A stretch of DNA of 64,000 bases, from the NCBI RefSeq assembly GCF_905171775.1, contig NC_053490.1:33204006-33268005 (forward strand), in the 5' to 3' direction. The notes beneath the pieces are model-generated. The model saw nothing but the letters and a program-made list of their open reading frames with translations. It ran no database searches and was not told where the DNA came from. This stretch comes from Rana temporaria. Taxonomy: Eukaryota; Chordata; Amphibia; Anura; Ranidae. Made by a program: the position numbers and the translations under genes. Positions 11,746-22,575 of the stretch are shown in pieces (positions within the stretch are counted from its first letter, which is position 1; each line of letters begins with the position of its first letter).

Positions 11746-13486
11746 ATGCTCAACATGAAATACTCAGCAAAAACCATTTGTGGTTTAATGAAGACCGCTG
11801 CAACGTTACCAGACGCCATTCAAAAAACACTACAAAAAGAACAACAGCTAAGAACCGATCGACAATCGACCCTCAAATACAGTAGGACACCATCTCAGGA
11901 ACAACACCTATCATGCGCCCTGATTAACGCAAGATCCGTAGTCAAGCACAGACTGGAAATCCACGACTTCATCACCCAACACAACATAGACTGCCTCTTC
12001 ATCACCGAAAGTTGGCTAACATTAGATTGTAACACCATCCTAGGAGAACTCGTGCCAGAGAATTATGGTATCCTAACCGAGAACAGTAATCTACAAGTCT
12101 CACCTCCCACTCACCAAACCAGACTTGCAGAGTTCATTGCCCTTCATAAAAACGCTCACTATACAACTCCAAACAACACACCAGGACATGGTCCACATAC
12201 TATTATGCTACAGACCACCAGGCCCAAAGACGCACCTCCCCACATCGCGGACAGAAGGTATCGCTACTTACACTCTAAAAGCTAAACACCTCCTGCTACT
12301 CGGGGATTTCAACCTCTGGGCCAACTCTGCAAAGGACCCCATAGCCAACGCTTGCATTGACCAATTGGAAGGACTTGGTCTGCAGCAACTGACATGCGCG
12401 CCCACGCATGCCTCAGGTCACATCCTCGACCTGATCTTCAAACATGAATTGGACGTCAATATTTCAGAAAACAGATCCCTATCCTGGACAGATCATCATG
12501 CGATTAAATTCACAATAACCACCAACACCATCTTTAAAAAAAAAAAACTGAAAACCAGGCAAGGACATACTGGACTAGATCCCTGAAGAAACTACACTCG
12601 GAACACTTTAAAACTACACTATTAAATAAAATGACAGCAATAAAGCAAACCCAATCAGCGGCAGAAACTCTCAACTCCATTAACAAAGCTTTACTGCAGA
12701 CCGCAGATATAATCGCCCCGAGACGCAGAGCGCTTATCCGTAAAAATAACTCCAGCTGGTTCAATGACACTCTCATGTCATTGAAGCAAGAACGCGGGAG
12801 AGCGGAAAGCACCTGGAGAAAAAACTCTACAAAGGAAAACCATGCAAATTATAAATTAATCACTAAAAAATATCACAAGAAAATCTTCAAAGCCAAAAAA
12901 GAGCATTTTTCAAATTTACTCGCAAAAGCCCGGAATCGTCCCCGAGAGCTCTTCAACCTTGTCGCTCAGAATATGAACCCAGCCTGCCTAGAGGCTCCAA
13001 AAAATGAAACACAAGAGTTTTGCAATGAATTGTCGGATTTTTTCATTAATAAAATCGAATAAAATTGGTAAAACAATTCAGCAAAAAAAAATCCACCAAC
13101 CTCACCCCCACTAATCAAAAAGAAAATACAAACGCTTTTCAATCAACAAAATTTACATTAGAGCCAATTTCCATCGATACCACAAAAAACATCATCGGAA
13201 GTCTCCGAGATAGTACATCTCCCAATGACATCATTCCCACAAAATTGGTGAAAGAATGTGCCGATGATCACTCATCTTATAAACCAATCGTTTAAAGATG
13301 GCTTGGTTCCGGCCTCCTTAAAGCAAGGCATAATTAAACCCCTTCTAAAAAAACCTAACCTAGACCCAAAAGACCCAAACAACCGGCGTCCTCTTACCTC
13401 CCTCAATATCTTCTCCAAGGTTATTGAAAAAGCAGTTGTACAACAACTACAGCACCATTTAGACACCCACAAACTGCTGGACCCAC
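11746..13486 (+). pseudogene. LINE ORF2, endonuclease and start of RT (L2/CR1-like)
   Basis: This is the 5' half of a non-LTR retrotransposon polyprotein. An apurinic-type endonuclease is recognisable from INARSVVKHRLEIHDF, CLFITESWL, LLLGDFNLWAN, SGHILDLIF and SWTDHHAIKF in order. The linker before the reverse transcriptase follows (SSWFNDTLMSLKQERGRAES, LFNLVAQNMNP), and then RT blocks 0-1 (SIDTTKNIIGSLRDSTSPNDIIPTKL without break, HLINQSFKDGLVPASLKQG, NRRPLTSLNIFSKVIEK). The order and wording fit the L2/CR1/Rex-Babar group. At least four frame changes lie between 12125 and 13258, so it is dead. It stops at LLDPL, where a BEL element is inserted; the reading resumes at 22012. Confidence 0.85.
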
Positions 13487-13859
13487 TATTCTGAATCAGC
13501 TGCTAAGGCTATGAATGTGGTTTTCAGTAGCACATGGAGCTCATTGCCCTGAAGAGATTATTCATCCCAAATCACCTTTCCAGATAGCTTACTCAGTCAC
13601 AACTCACATGAAAGAAGATCTGGCGATGTTTATTCGTCGTATGATCCGTAGAATGCAAGTTACAACAGGTAAAAGAACGATTCTTCCATGCAGGTAGAAG
13701 AAACATACAGGTCACATGAATTACAGCATTAAAATGACTGATACAGAAAAGAGGGGGAGGAGACTGAGCAGCATGCAAACTAAGGAATGCCACAAGAGAC
13801 AAACTAAATAGACATTAAAGAGACAGTACATAATAAAAATAATATCATGTAACATGACA
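13487..13859 (-). repeat. BEL 3' LTR
   Basis: 373 bp; on the minus strand it starts TGTCATGTTACATG. Compared by eye with the LTR at 21639-22011 I find one difference (about 13517, GTGGTTTTC against GTGGGTTTC), which implies a very young insertion. Exact ends are uncertain by about 2 bp because AC precedes both copies. Confidence 0.9.
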
Positions 13860-14162
13860 CTCCCCGCCTGAAATCTTTAGATTTCAAAGTCTATTACATA
13901 TATAAAGATAAGTCCAACTTGAACCTGTAGGGGAAGAAACGTTAAAGGCAAAACTGGTGTGTAAACCATAGATACGAGATACCCGCAAACACAAGAAGGT
14001 ATGCGGTAAATGAACAATGAAACATGACGTCCAAAAAACAGATGGCTTGAGTCCTGCAGTCTATCGTTTATAATCGTGGGACTTCAACAGTAGCACAGTC
14101 AATAGTGATAGTGATATTCTCCCCGCCATAGCAGGTATAGCCGGTACTCCTGCCTAAGTCAC
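13860..14162 (-). other. BEL region between pol stop and 3' LTR
   Basis: About 300 bp hold no frame that resembles integrase. The polypurine tract (minus strand) occupies the first bases next to the LTR. In complete BEL elements the integrase would lie between RNase H and this point, so a deletion has probably removed it. Confidence 0.6.
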
Positions 14163-17100
14163 TCACTTGGGAGAAGAAGCACCAATTCCGTGATTGGTCG
14201 TGAGAAAGTCCGAGCAGAACCTCCTTTTAAAACAATGGGCAATGTGTATCAAATAAGCAACAGCCCTAACAGCTGATGACCAGGTTGAGAAACGTTCAAA
14301 ACGATGCGACTTTAGTTTTTGTTCTGAACTCGCAGAGGTACACAGTGTGGTGTACATAGACCTGATTTCTTTATCATCGTCAGGATGTACCAGTTCATAG
14401 GTAGTGTCCGTGGAAATTGAGTAGGAGTTTTCAGAAAGAAATCTTGGAGGCGACAGCCACAAGCAGTCGAGGAGAGCTACTGGAGATATAGCTCTTGTCC
14501 CACAATCGGCAGGATTAAGGTCAGTGGGAATATGATGCCATTGCCTTGGCAAGGAGAACCTTCTGATACGTTCTACTCTATTGCTGACGTACACGTAAAA
14601 TTGTTTAGTTTGGTTGTAAATGTAACCAAGCACTATCTTGCTGTCTGTGTAAAATGTGAAGGAATCAATGTTAATGTCCATTTCACTCTTTATGACTTCA
14701 GCTATTTCCACTGCTAGCACAGCTGCACAAAGTTCAAGTCTGGGTATGGTATGTGCGGGTTTTGGTGTTAGCTTTGTCTTGCCTAGAACAAAGTTGCAGT
14801 GTATGTCTCCATTAACTCCTGAGGTCTTCAAATAGGCCACTGCAGCTATAGCTTCAACTGATGCATCAGAGAAAATATGGATTTCCCTCTGGACAGCGGC
14901 TGAGATGGAGACTGGGGCATAGCAACGTGGAATTTGGAGCTGTTCTAATGTTTTCAGAGAACCTCTCCATTTCTCCCATCTTTGTTGTTTCTCAATAGGT
15001 AACGGAGTGTCCCAATCTATGTTATCAGTAGTAAGCTGTCTTAATAACATCTTACCTTGGATGGTGACTGGGGCTATAAATCCCAGTGGGTCGTAGATGC
15101 TGTTCACTACGGACAAGACTCCTCTCTTGGTGAAGGGTTTGTCACAGGTTGACACCTGGAAGGTGAATGTGTCTGCCTTGATGTTCCACAGCAGACCTAG
15201 ACTTCTCTGTATAGGGGGTGTGTCTGACCCAAGGTCAAGGTCTTTCACACTGGCAGCATAGTCCTCAGGGTGAAATGCATTCATTAGCTCTTGGCTGTTA
15301 GATATAATTTTGTGAAGTCTCAAGTTTGCTACAGCTAGCATCTCCTTTGTTCTGGTAAGAAGATTAATTGCTTCTTTAGCAGTAGGAAAGGATTTGAGCC
15401 CGTCGTCTACGTAAAAGTTCCTTTCAACAAATTGACGAGCATCGGATCCATACTCAGCTTCTCCAAGCTGAGCTGTCTTTTTTAGTCCATAGATTGCTAC
15501 AGCTGGGGAAGGGCTGTTCCCAAAGACATGCACCCTCATTCGGTAATCAATTACCTCTTTGTTGATGTCGTTGTCCTTGTGCCATAGAAACCTGAGGTAA
15601 TTCCTGTTATCTTCCTTGACGATGAAGCAGTGGAACATTTGTTGAATGTCGGCCATCACCGCTACAGGTTCTTGACGAAAGCGAATTAGGACTCCAATGA
15701 GGTTGTTGTTCAAGTTGGGCCCTGTGAGGAGCATGTCGTTAAGTGAGAAGCCTTCATGTTGGGCACTGGAGTCAAAGACAACTCTGATTTGGTCTGGCTT
15801 TCGTGGGTGATACACACCGAAGGAAGGGAGGTACCAGCATTCTTCTCCTTCTTTCAATGGGGGTGCGGGTTCGGCATGACCCCTGTCAAAGATATTCTGT
15901 ATGAAGTCCACAAAATGTCTTTCCATCTCTGGCTTCCTGCTTAAGGTACGCTTTAAGGAGGAGAATCTTTTGACTGCTTGATGTAGATTGTTTGGTAGCT
16001 TCTCTCTCGGGAGGCGAAAGGGTAGGGGTGCTACCCAGCTATTGGAATCTTCCTGAAAGAACTCTTTGTCCATTACTTTAAGGAATTCTTTGTCTTCTGC
16101 CGAAGGAGCCAACTTGTCGTCTTCACTGCTTACATTGAAAACTGTAGAACCAAAGCTGTCATCGTAGGTGCGGGAAAGGTTTGTGTTGCAATGTTGCAAC
16201 TTGCAGCTAGTTACCTTCTCCTTTACCCAGTAGTGATGTGGGCATGGCTCAAAGTGAGTATTACGACCATTTGGCAATACATTTGTCTTGAATGAAGAAA
16301 TGTTAGTAGGCCTTTTCATTTTGCCTATACAGACGTTGCCTATGATGACCCAGCCTAAGTCCAGGTACTGGGCGAATGGGGCCTCTGGAGGTCCGCTGAC
16401 CTGCCTGTGTACCTTGTGGATCCTTAGAATATCTCTTCCCAGCAGAAGAAGGATTTTAGCATCTTTGTCAAGTGGTGGGATTTCACTGGCTATTGACCTT
16501 AGATGAGGGTGGTAGAAGGCAACTTCTGGTGTAGGTATTTCTTCTTTGTTGGCTGGTATCTGGTTACACTCTACAAGTGTAGGTAAGGGTAATTGTAGGT
16601 TATTTTCTAGGGAGGACACAATAAATCCATGAGCCCTTCTTCCAAAAACCTCTGTAGTTCCACTACAAGTGCCTAAGGTGTAAGGGTGAACCTCTCCTTT
16701 TGTGCAAAATAGATCGAACAGTTCGGATCGTGCAAGCGATCGATTGCTTTGATCGTCTAAGATAGCATACACCCTTAAAGTCTTTTCTGGCTGATCCTTG
16801 TGATGAATATTCACTAGGCATATTTTAGCGCAAGATTTGTCACAGTGGTCTTCCCCACAGACTTCAGTGCACGAAGAAAATACCATGGTGGAATTAGGTA
16901 CGTGATCTGTACTCTTCCCGCTGTGGTTCTGCCCAGGAGGAAGGTCTGCATGTTGTGAAGGATTGGACTCAAGGGGATGGAGTGCTTGCACATGGTCCTC
17001 GGAACCGCACTCTATGCACTTGATAGGAGTTTTACATTCCTTGGCAAAGTGATCGGTGGAAGCACAGCATCTATAACATACCCCAAAAGTCTTTAGGAGT

Positions 17101-17993
17101 TCCTTTCGTTCGTGTAGGGGCTTCTTTCTGAAACCGATACATTTTTTGAGGGGATGAGGCTTCTTGTGGATGGGACATAATCGGTTTGGGTTTTCGATCT
17201 TGCCGCTCTTGTTTGGGGCGGGAGTGGGAATAATGTCTGTCTTCCTAACAGACACGGGACCTCTGCGGTTCCTGTAGCTAGTATGTAGGTTGTCACCTTT
17301 AGGTGAGGGAGTATTGAACTCGCTGAATGCAAAACTAGGATCGTTCTTGGTGTCAGCAATGTTCCTGACGAAATTGCAGAAGTAGGAGAACGGGGGAAAG
17401 GAAACCTTGTTTTCCCGTTTGTATGATGACCCAACTTGGATCCACTTTTCTTGTAGGCCATGCGGAAGCTTGCAAACGATAGGGTTAACTCCTCGAGCAG
17501 TGTCCAGGTAACTGAGGCCAGGTAGCTTAGGGTCAGTTTTGGCAAGCTGGACTTCGAGAAGAAGGTCGCTGAGTCTCTGGAACTCTATATTGTCCTTACC
17601 AGATATCCTTGGGAAATTTTCCAATCGTTTGAGCAGTGCATTCTCTATGGCTTCAGGACTACCGTAAGTCTGTTCTAGACGCTCCCATGCTGCGGTGAGA
17701 CCTGCAGTTGGATTGTCGATGTAAACTGACCTGAGGCTCTTGACACGTTCTGTAGACTGTGGGCCAAGCAACCCGATCAGCAGATCCAGCTCACGATCGG
17801 CAGTAAAACCGACACCGCCTAATGTATTTTTGAAAGCGGCTTTCCAGCTTCTATAATTTTCAGGATGGTCATCGAAGTTTACTAGGCCTGACTTGGCGAG
17901 CTCATGTCGAAGTAAGTACTTTACTACCTCTGTTGTATCCGTTGCCTCTGACTTTACATAGGAGGTTGCTGGTTGATTGTTGTGGATTGCATT
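14163..17993 (-). CDS. BEL/Pao Gag C-terminus, protease, RT and RNase H
   Basis: This is the 3' part of a BEL-type Gag-Pol frame, 1276 residues plus stop, with no internal stop. In order there is a capsid-like segment (HPENYRSWKAAFKNT), two zinc knuckles (CYRCCASTDHFAKEC and CIECGSEDHVQALH), a protease-like LDDQSNRSLA, and a reverse transcriptase with VVFDSSA, FGNSPSPAVAIYGLKK and the catalytic YVDD at about 15401-15412. RNase H follows with FSDAS and TDSKIVLGY. The frame ends soon after RNase H; the integrase expected next is absent. The long open frame continues to 18170, but those first residues belong to the inserted hAT. Across the hAT and one copy of its duplication the frame continues exactly into the Gag part at 20349-21560. 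Confidence 0.88.
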   Translation of the reverse strand, partial: NAIHNNQPATSYVKSEATDTTEVVKYLLRHELAKSGLVNFDDHPENYRSWKAAFKNTLGGVGFTADRELDLLIGLLGPQSTERVKSLRSVYIDNPTAGLTAAWERLEQTYGSPEAIENALLKRLENFPRISGKDNIEFQRLSDLLLEVQLAKTDPKLPGLSYLDTARGVNPIVCKLPHGLQEKWIQVGSSYKRENKVSFPPFSYFCNFVRNIADTKNDPSFAFSEFNTPSPKGDNLHTSYRNRRGPVSVRKTDIIPTPAPNKSGKIENPNRLCPIHKKPHPLKKCIGFRKKPLHERKELLKTFGVCYRCCASTDHFAKECKTPIKCIECGSEDHVQALHPLESNPSQHADLPPGQNHSGKSTDHVPNSTMVFSSCTEVCGEDHCDKSCAKICLVNIHHKDQPEKTLRVYAILDDQSNRSLARSELFDLFCTKGEVHPYTLGTCSGTTEVFGRRAHGFIVSSLENNLQLPLPTLVECNQIPANKEEIPTPEVAFYHPHLRSIASEIPPLDKDAKILLLLGRDILRIHKVHRQVSGPPEAPFAQYLDLGWVIIGNVCIGKMKRPTNISSFKTNVLPNGRNTHFEPCPHHYWVKEKVTSCKLQHCNTNLSRTYDDSFGSTVFNVSSEDDKLAPSAEDKEFLKVMDKEFFQEDSNSWVAPLPFRLPREKLPNNLHQAVKRFSSLKRTLSRKPEMERHFVDFIQNIFDRGHAEPAPPLKEGEECWYLPSFGVYHPRKPDQIRVVFDSSAQHEGFSLNDMLLTGPNLNNNLIGVLIRFRQEPVAVMADIQQMFHCFIVKEDNRNYLRFLWHKDNDINKEVIDYRMRVHVFGNSPSPAVAIYGLKKTAQLGEAEYGSDARQFVERNFYVDDGLKSFPTAKEAINLLTRTKEMLAVANLRLHKIISNSQELMNAFHPEDYAASVKDLDLGSDTPPIQRSLGLLWNIKADTFTFQVSTCDKPFTKRGVLSVVNSIYDPLGFIAPVTIQGKMLLRQLTTDNIDWDTPLPIEKQQRWEKWRGSLKTLEQLQIPRCYAPVSISAAVQREIHIFSDASVEAIAAVAYLKTSGVNGDIHCNFVLGKTKLTPKPAHTIPRLELCAAVLAVEIAEVIKSEMDINIDSFTFYTDSKIVLGYIYNQTKQFYVYVSNRVERIRRFSLPRQWHHIPTDLNPADCGTRAISPVALLDCLWLSPPRFLSENSYSISTDTTYELVHPDDDKEIRSMYTTLCTSASSEQKLKSHRFERFSTWSSAVRAVAYLIHIAHCFKRRFCSDFLTTNHGIGASSPK

Positions 17994-18395
17994 GTTTATG
18001 GCAGCCGTCACTAAATGGCGGCCCGCGGTCCGAGTCCGGCCCGGGTGGCGCTTCTGCCCGGACCGCATTGCCGCCAGTATAATTTTAAATGACAGCGTTG
18101 GTTTGCTGGGGCCGCGGGTTTCCCCAGCAACCAGTGACGCTGAGAGCGGAGAAGACAAGCTTGCGCTCACGGGGCGTGACGTCTTGTGCGTGCCCCGCCC
18201 CCTGCAGCTTGCGTGTCCACTCCTGGCTCTCTTCGCGAGATTGGGGCGTGACGTCCCATGCGCGCCCCGCCCCCCTGCTACACGCGGTCCCGGGCTCTCC
18301 TAGTCCTTATCGCGCAGCTTTCGCCCATCTTGCATGCAAGGTATGTGACAAGTTAATTAGTTGTCACTAATGGGCAAATTTGTAATTGTGTACAC

Positions 18396-19060
18396 TGCTG
18401 GGCATATGTCATTAATGGTCACGCTGATGGGCACCTTTTTTTTATGTTAAGGGGCACTTTGATGGACGAATTTTATTTTAAGGGGCACTCTGATGGGCAC
18501 ATTTTATTTTAAGGGGTACGCTGATGAGTATATTTTTAATGTGCACACTGATGAGCATATTTTGTTAAGGGGCACACTGATGGACACATTTTGTTGTGCC
18601 CATCAGAGTGCCCCTTAACATAAAATATGCCTATCAGCGTACACATTAAAAATATACCCATCAGCGTACCCCTTAAAATAAAATGTGCCCATCAGAGTGC
18701 CCCTTAACATAAAAGGTGCCCATCAGCGTGACCCTTATTTTATGTTAAGGGGCATGCTGATGGGAAAATTTTTTGTTAAGGGGCACTCTGATGGGCATAT
18801 TTTATTTTAAGAGCAACACTGATGGGCACATTTTGTATTAAGGAGCACTCTGATGGGCAGATTTTATGTTAAGGGACACGTTTTCTTGTGCCCATCAGAG
18901 TGCCCCTTCATATAAAATGTGCCCATCATGATGTCCCTTAACATAAAACTTGCCCATTAGAGTGTCCCTTAACATAAAATGTGCCCATCGGCGTGACCCT
19001 TATTTTATGTTAAGGGGACACGCTGATGGGCACATTTTATGTTAAGGGAGACTCTCATGG
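18396..19060. repeat. Degenerate inverted tandem array in the hAT
   Basis: Units built on AAGGGGCACTCTGATGGGCA plus an A/T-rich stretch are present first in one orientation, then inverted (CCCATCAGAGTGCCCCTTAA), several times over. The result can fold back on itself. No coding meaning. Confidence 0.8.
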
Positions 19061-19074
19061 GGACATCTGATGTA

Positions 19075-20262
19075 AGGAGGCACTCTGATGGGAATGCCTG
19101 ATGTAAAGGGGTGCTGTGATAGGGACACCTGATGTAAAGGTATGCTGTGATGGAGACCCCTGATGTAAAGGGGCGCTGTGATGGGGACACCTGATGTAAA
19201 GGGGTGCTGTGATGGGGACACCTGATGTAAAGGGATGCTGTGATGGGGACACCTGATGTAAAGGGATGCTGTGATGGGGACACCTGATGTAAAGGGGTGC
19301 TGTGATGGGGACACCTGATGTAAAGGGATGCTGTGATGGGGACACCTGATGTAAAGGGGTGCTGTGATGGGGACACCTGATGAAAGGGGTGCTGTGATGG
19401 GGACACCTGTTGTAAAAGGATGCTGTGATAGGGACACCTGATGTAAAGGTATGCTGTGATGGGGACACCTGATGAAAGGGGTGCTGTGATGGGGACACCT
19501 GATGAAAGGGGTGCTGTGATGGGGACACCTGATGTAAAGGGGTGCTGTGATGGGGACACCTGTTGTAAAGGGATGCTGTGATAGGGACACCTGGTGAAAG
19601 GGGTGCTGTGATGGGGACACCTGTTGTAAAGGGATGCTGTGATAGGGACACCTGGTGAAAGGGGTGCTGTGATGGGGACACCTGATGTAAAGGGATGCTG
19701 TGATAGGGACACCTGATGTAAAGGGATGCTGTGATGGGGACACCTGTTGTAAAGGGATGCTGTGATAGGGACACCTGATGTAAAGGGATGCTGTGATGGA
19801 GACACCTGATGTAAAGGGATGCTGTGATGGGGACACCTGATGTAAAGGGATGCTGTGATGGGGACACCTGATGAAAGGGGTGCTGTGATGGGGACACCTG
19901 ATGTAAAGGGGTGCTGTGATGGGGACACCTGATGTAAAGGGGTGCTGTGATGGGGACACCTGATGTAAAGGGGTGCTGTGATGGGGACACCTGATGTAAA
20001 GGGGCGCTGTGATAGGGACACCTGATGTAAAGGGATGCTGTGATGGGGACACCTGATGAAAGGGGTGCTGTGATGGGGACACCTGATGTAAAGGGGTGCT
20101 GTGATGGGGACACCTGATGTAAAGGGGTGCTGTGATGGGGACACCTGATGTAAAGGGGCGCTGTGATAGGGACACCTGATGTAAAGGGATGCTGTGATGG
20201 GGACACCTGATGTAAAGGGGTGCTGTGATGGGGACACCTGATGTAAAGAAGCACTGTGATGG
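19075..20262. repeat. 31-bp minisatellite, roughly 38 copies
   Basis: The unit begins GGGGACACCTGATGTAAAGG and ends GGTGCTGTGAT (31 bp, with a 30-bp variant lacking one T). The unit length is not a multiple of three and contains no minus-strand stop in any phase, so three overlapping minus-strand frames of 377-414 residues run through it with a 31-residue period. They are by-products, not genes. Confidence 0.95.
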
Positions 20263-20348
20263 GGAAAAATGAGGACTTGAGATTCGGACCTCGGCCCAAA
20301 GAAAATTTTAGTGACCGGACCTCCTTGAATTTTAATTCAAGACCCCTG

Positions 20349-21560
20349 GTTTATGGTATCGTTGCAAAGAGACGTGGGAAGATATGGTGCAGCAAGGGCA
20401 TTCAGCTGAATTGTTGGGTGAAGGTCTGGAACAGTACTGTTAGCAGGAGGCTGGCGACTTGCTTGCGGATTTGTGTGCCATTTTGTGACATATGCGGGAT
20501 CAGCATGACAGTCGGGAGCTGCACTGGGGTGGGTTTGCATGTAGGAAGTGGCTGGAACAGCTTTTACCTGATGATGTGGTGAAGTACTTGCGTTGCCGTG
20601 AAACATGGAGGTAATTGAGTGTTCACTGCTGTGGTTTAGAACATAGTTCTTAGTGCGTTCAAAAGGATCTTCTACATCTGCCTTGACGCTGACCCTTTCG
20701 CTAGCGTTTTCATCTGCACCGATAGCTTGTTCCAAAACCTTTAGTTTTGCTGCAGCTGCCTCGTAGTTGCTTTGTTCCTTTAAAGCTTCAATTGCTGCCC
20801 TTTGACGAGCCGTTTGAGCTTCCATTACTGCCTTTTGATGCGCTGCCTCGGTTTCCATTTCTGCTCTCTTTTTGGCATATGCGGCCCGTACCTTGATAGC
20901 CTCTGCTTCGGCGCGGGCATTTATTAGCTGTTCACTAAGCGTTGAGTGCCTTGAACTTCGGGATCTAGAGGAACCTTTAGAACGTCTGGTGGATACAGAT
21001 TTGTGAGATACAGTGTCCCGTGGCAGCATTAATTTTGCTTCTGCCTTTGCTTTAGTTCGCTGGATAAAGCTTTCTCTTTCCTCATTAAGAAGCTGGGCAT
21101 TGTTAAGTTGCTCTAAGGACTCCTCAGTGTTGATGCTTTGCAGAATAGTTTTATATTTCTTGCTTGTAGTCTGGTACAGTTCGTATGAAGCAGAGAGATG
21201 CTTTATGGCGCCCTCTAGTTGCAGTACCTCGTGGCTGGGACATGAAATCACATCAATGTGGGTGAGGATTTTATCCCAAATCTGCTTTAAACTGGTTGCT
21301 AGTTCAGTTCTCATGGATTCATAGTTCTCTATAACCTTCCAAGTGGGTTTCACAGAGCGTTTGGTCAATGCAGTGGACTCTGGGTCCTCATCCTGGCTTT
21401 CTCTGTGTGAAGCATGCTGTGGTGTTTCATCACACACTGAGCCCTTTCCACTCATGATGGCCTGCAGTACACAGGCTTGACTGTAGCAGTGAAGAGTGTC
21501 TGTATACTGTGAGGAGCTGTAACAAGCTGTGCTGGGGTTGTATGCAGAATTCTCATGCAA
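20349..21560 (-). CDS. BEL/Pao Gag N-terminal part
   Basis: 404 codons are open from the first methionine at 21560 to the hAT junction. A second candidate start (MSGKGSVCDE) is at 21455. The central portion is a long charged coiled coil (RAEAEAIKVRAAYAKKRAEM), preceded by an SR-rich stretch (STRRSKGSSRSRSSRHST). That pattern is usual at the Gag N-terminus of vertebrate BEL elements. The frame ends a few residues inside the hAT insertion. It lies in the same frame as 14163-17993 when the hAT and one duplication are discounted, so the insertion alone separates the two parts. Confidence 0.82.
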
Positions 21561-21638
21561 TACACACAGTTACACTTCACTATGATCTGTCCTGTGACGC
21601 AGTTATCTCTGTGCAGGCTGCTGGATACGTTCTTTTAC

Positions 21639-22011
21639 TATTCTGAATCAGCTGCTAAGGCTATGAATGTGGGTTTCAGTAGCACATGGAGCTCATTGCC
21701 CTGAAGAGATTATTCATCCCAAATCACCTTTCCAGATAGCTTACTCAGTCACAACTCACATGAAAGAAGATCTGGCGATGTTTATTCGTCGTATGATCCG
21801 TAGAATGCAAGTTACAACAGGTAAAAGAACGATTCTTCCATGCAGGTAGAAGAAACATACAGGTCACATGAATTACAGCATTAAAATGACTGATACAGAA
21901 AAGAGGGGGAGGAGACTGAGCAGCATGCAAACTAAGGAATGCCACAAGAGACAAACTAAATAGACATTAAAGAGACAGTACATAATAAAAATAATATCAT
22001 GTAACATGACA
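21639..22011 (-). repeat. BEL 5' LTR
   Basis: 373 bp, pairs with 13487-13859. On the minus strand it begins TGTCATGTTACATG at 22011. The primer-binding site should follow at about 21600-21638 (minus strand AAAGAACGTATCCAGCAGCC); I could not assign it to a tRNA. Confidence 0.9.
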
Positions 22012-22575
22012 CCCACTACAATCGGGTCTCCGTCCAGGACATGGTACGGAAACAGCACTTCTCAAAATATGGCATGATGCTCTCGAAGCAGCAGATGACG
22101 GGGAATCTTGTCTCCTGATTCTGCTGGACCTTAGTGCTGCATTTGACACAGTAGACCACAAACTGTTGTTAACTCGCCTCACAGAGATAGCTGGAGTGGC
22201 AGACTCGGATCTACCATGGTTTTCATCATTCCTGGAAAATCGTTCCCAGACAGTGAAACTAGGACCTTTCACGTCTGAATCACGCAGCATGTCTTGCGGT
22301 GTCCCCCAGGGATCACCACCTATCGCCCATGCTATTCAACATTTACCTCCGCCCACTCCTAAAAATAATTAGTAATCAAGACCTTCTCTATCACTGCTAC
22401 GCGGACGACACACAACTTTATTTTCGTATCAGCGACAAAAAGAACCAATACCCCGTATTAGAAAAATGCCTCACCCAGATAGACAACTGGATGACAGAGA
22501 GTCACCTCAAACTCAATGGAGAAAAAACAGAACTCCTTCAACTCCATGCAAACCGAAAGAAACTGGTGGTCCCGG
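22012..22575 (+). pseudogene. LINE ORF2, RT core (3' half of the split LINE)
   Basis: It resumes the LINE reading exactly where the left half stopped. RT motifs appear in order: LDLSAAFDTVDHKLL, GVPQGSP then LSPMLFNIYL one frame over, CYADDTQLYF with the catalytic ADD, and WMTESHLKLNGEKTE. One frameshift near 22310 separates GVPQGSP from LSPMLF. The element is cut off after about 22575, where a TTAA-family fragment begins. No LINE 3' tail follows. Confidence 0.88.

Larger units (their letters stand above)
18002..20348. mobile_element. hAT-type element inserted in the BEL gag
   Basis: The ends are CAGCCGTCACTAAA on the left and ...TTCAAGACCCCTG on the right. They have CAG/CTG termini and imperfect subterminal inverted similarity (GTCACTAAA and GGTCCGA blocks recur in inverse order). 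A perfect 8-bp duplication GTTTATGG flanks it (17994-18001, 20349-20356). The left 340 bp is GC-rich and unique. The rest consists of two tandem-repeat domains. No transposase frame is present. Since the host BEL has near-identical LTRs, this hAT moved even more recently. Confidence 0.9.
13487..22011 (-). mobile_element. BEL/Pao LTR retrotransposon inserted in the LINE
   Basis: Two near-identical LTRs (13487-13859 and 21639-22011) bracket a minus-strand Gag-Pol region. CCCAC is present on the outer side of both LTRs (13482-13486, 22012-22016) as a 5-bp duplication, and the LINE codons on either side join correctly (...LLDPL then QSG...). A purine-rich tract reading GGCGGGGAG on the minus strand abuts the 3' LTR at 13860-13868. 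The interior is split by a hAT element at 18002-20348. No integrase is visible, so this copy would depend on others to move. Confidence 0.9.

Noticed and set aside
18002..18170. The first residues of the 1335-residue BEL frame as the protein start
   Set aside because: That stretch is hAT DNA; BEL sequence begins at the 8-bp duplication (17994-18001). The true start is in the Gag part above 20349.
19005..20299. Three overlapping minus-strand frames of 377-414 residues (S/H/P-rich repeats)
   Set aside because: They are one 31-bp minisatellite read in three phases inside a hAT element; no start context, domain or unique sequence.
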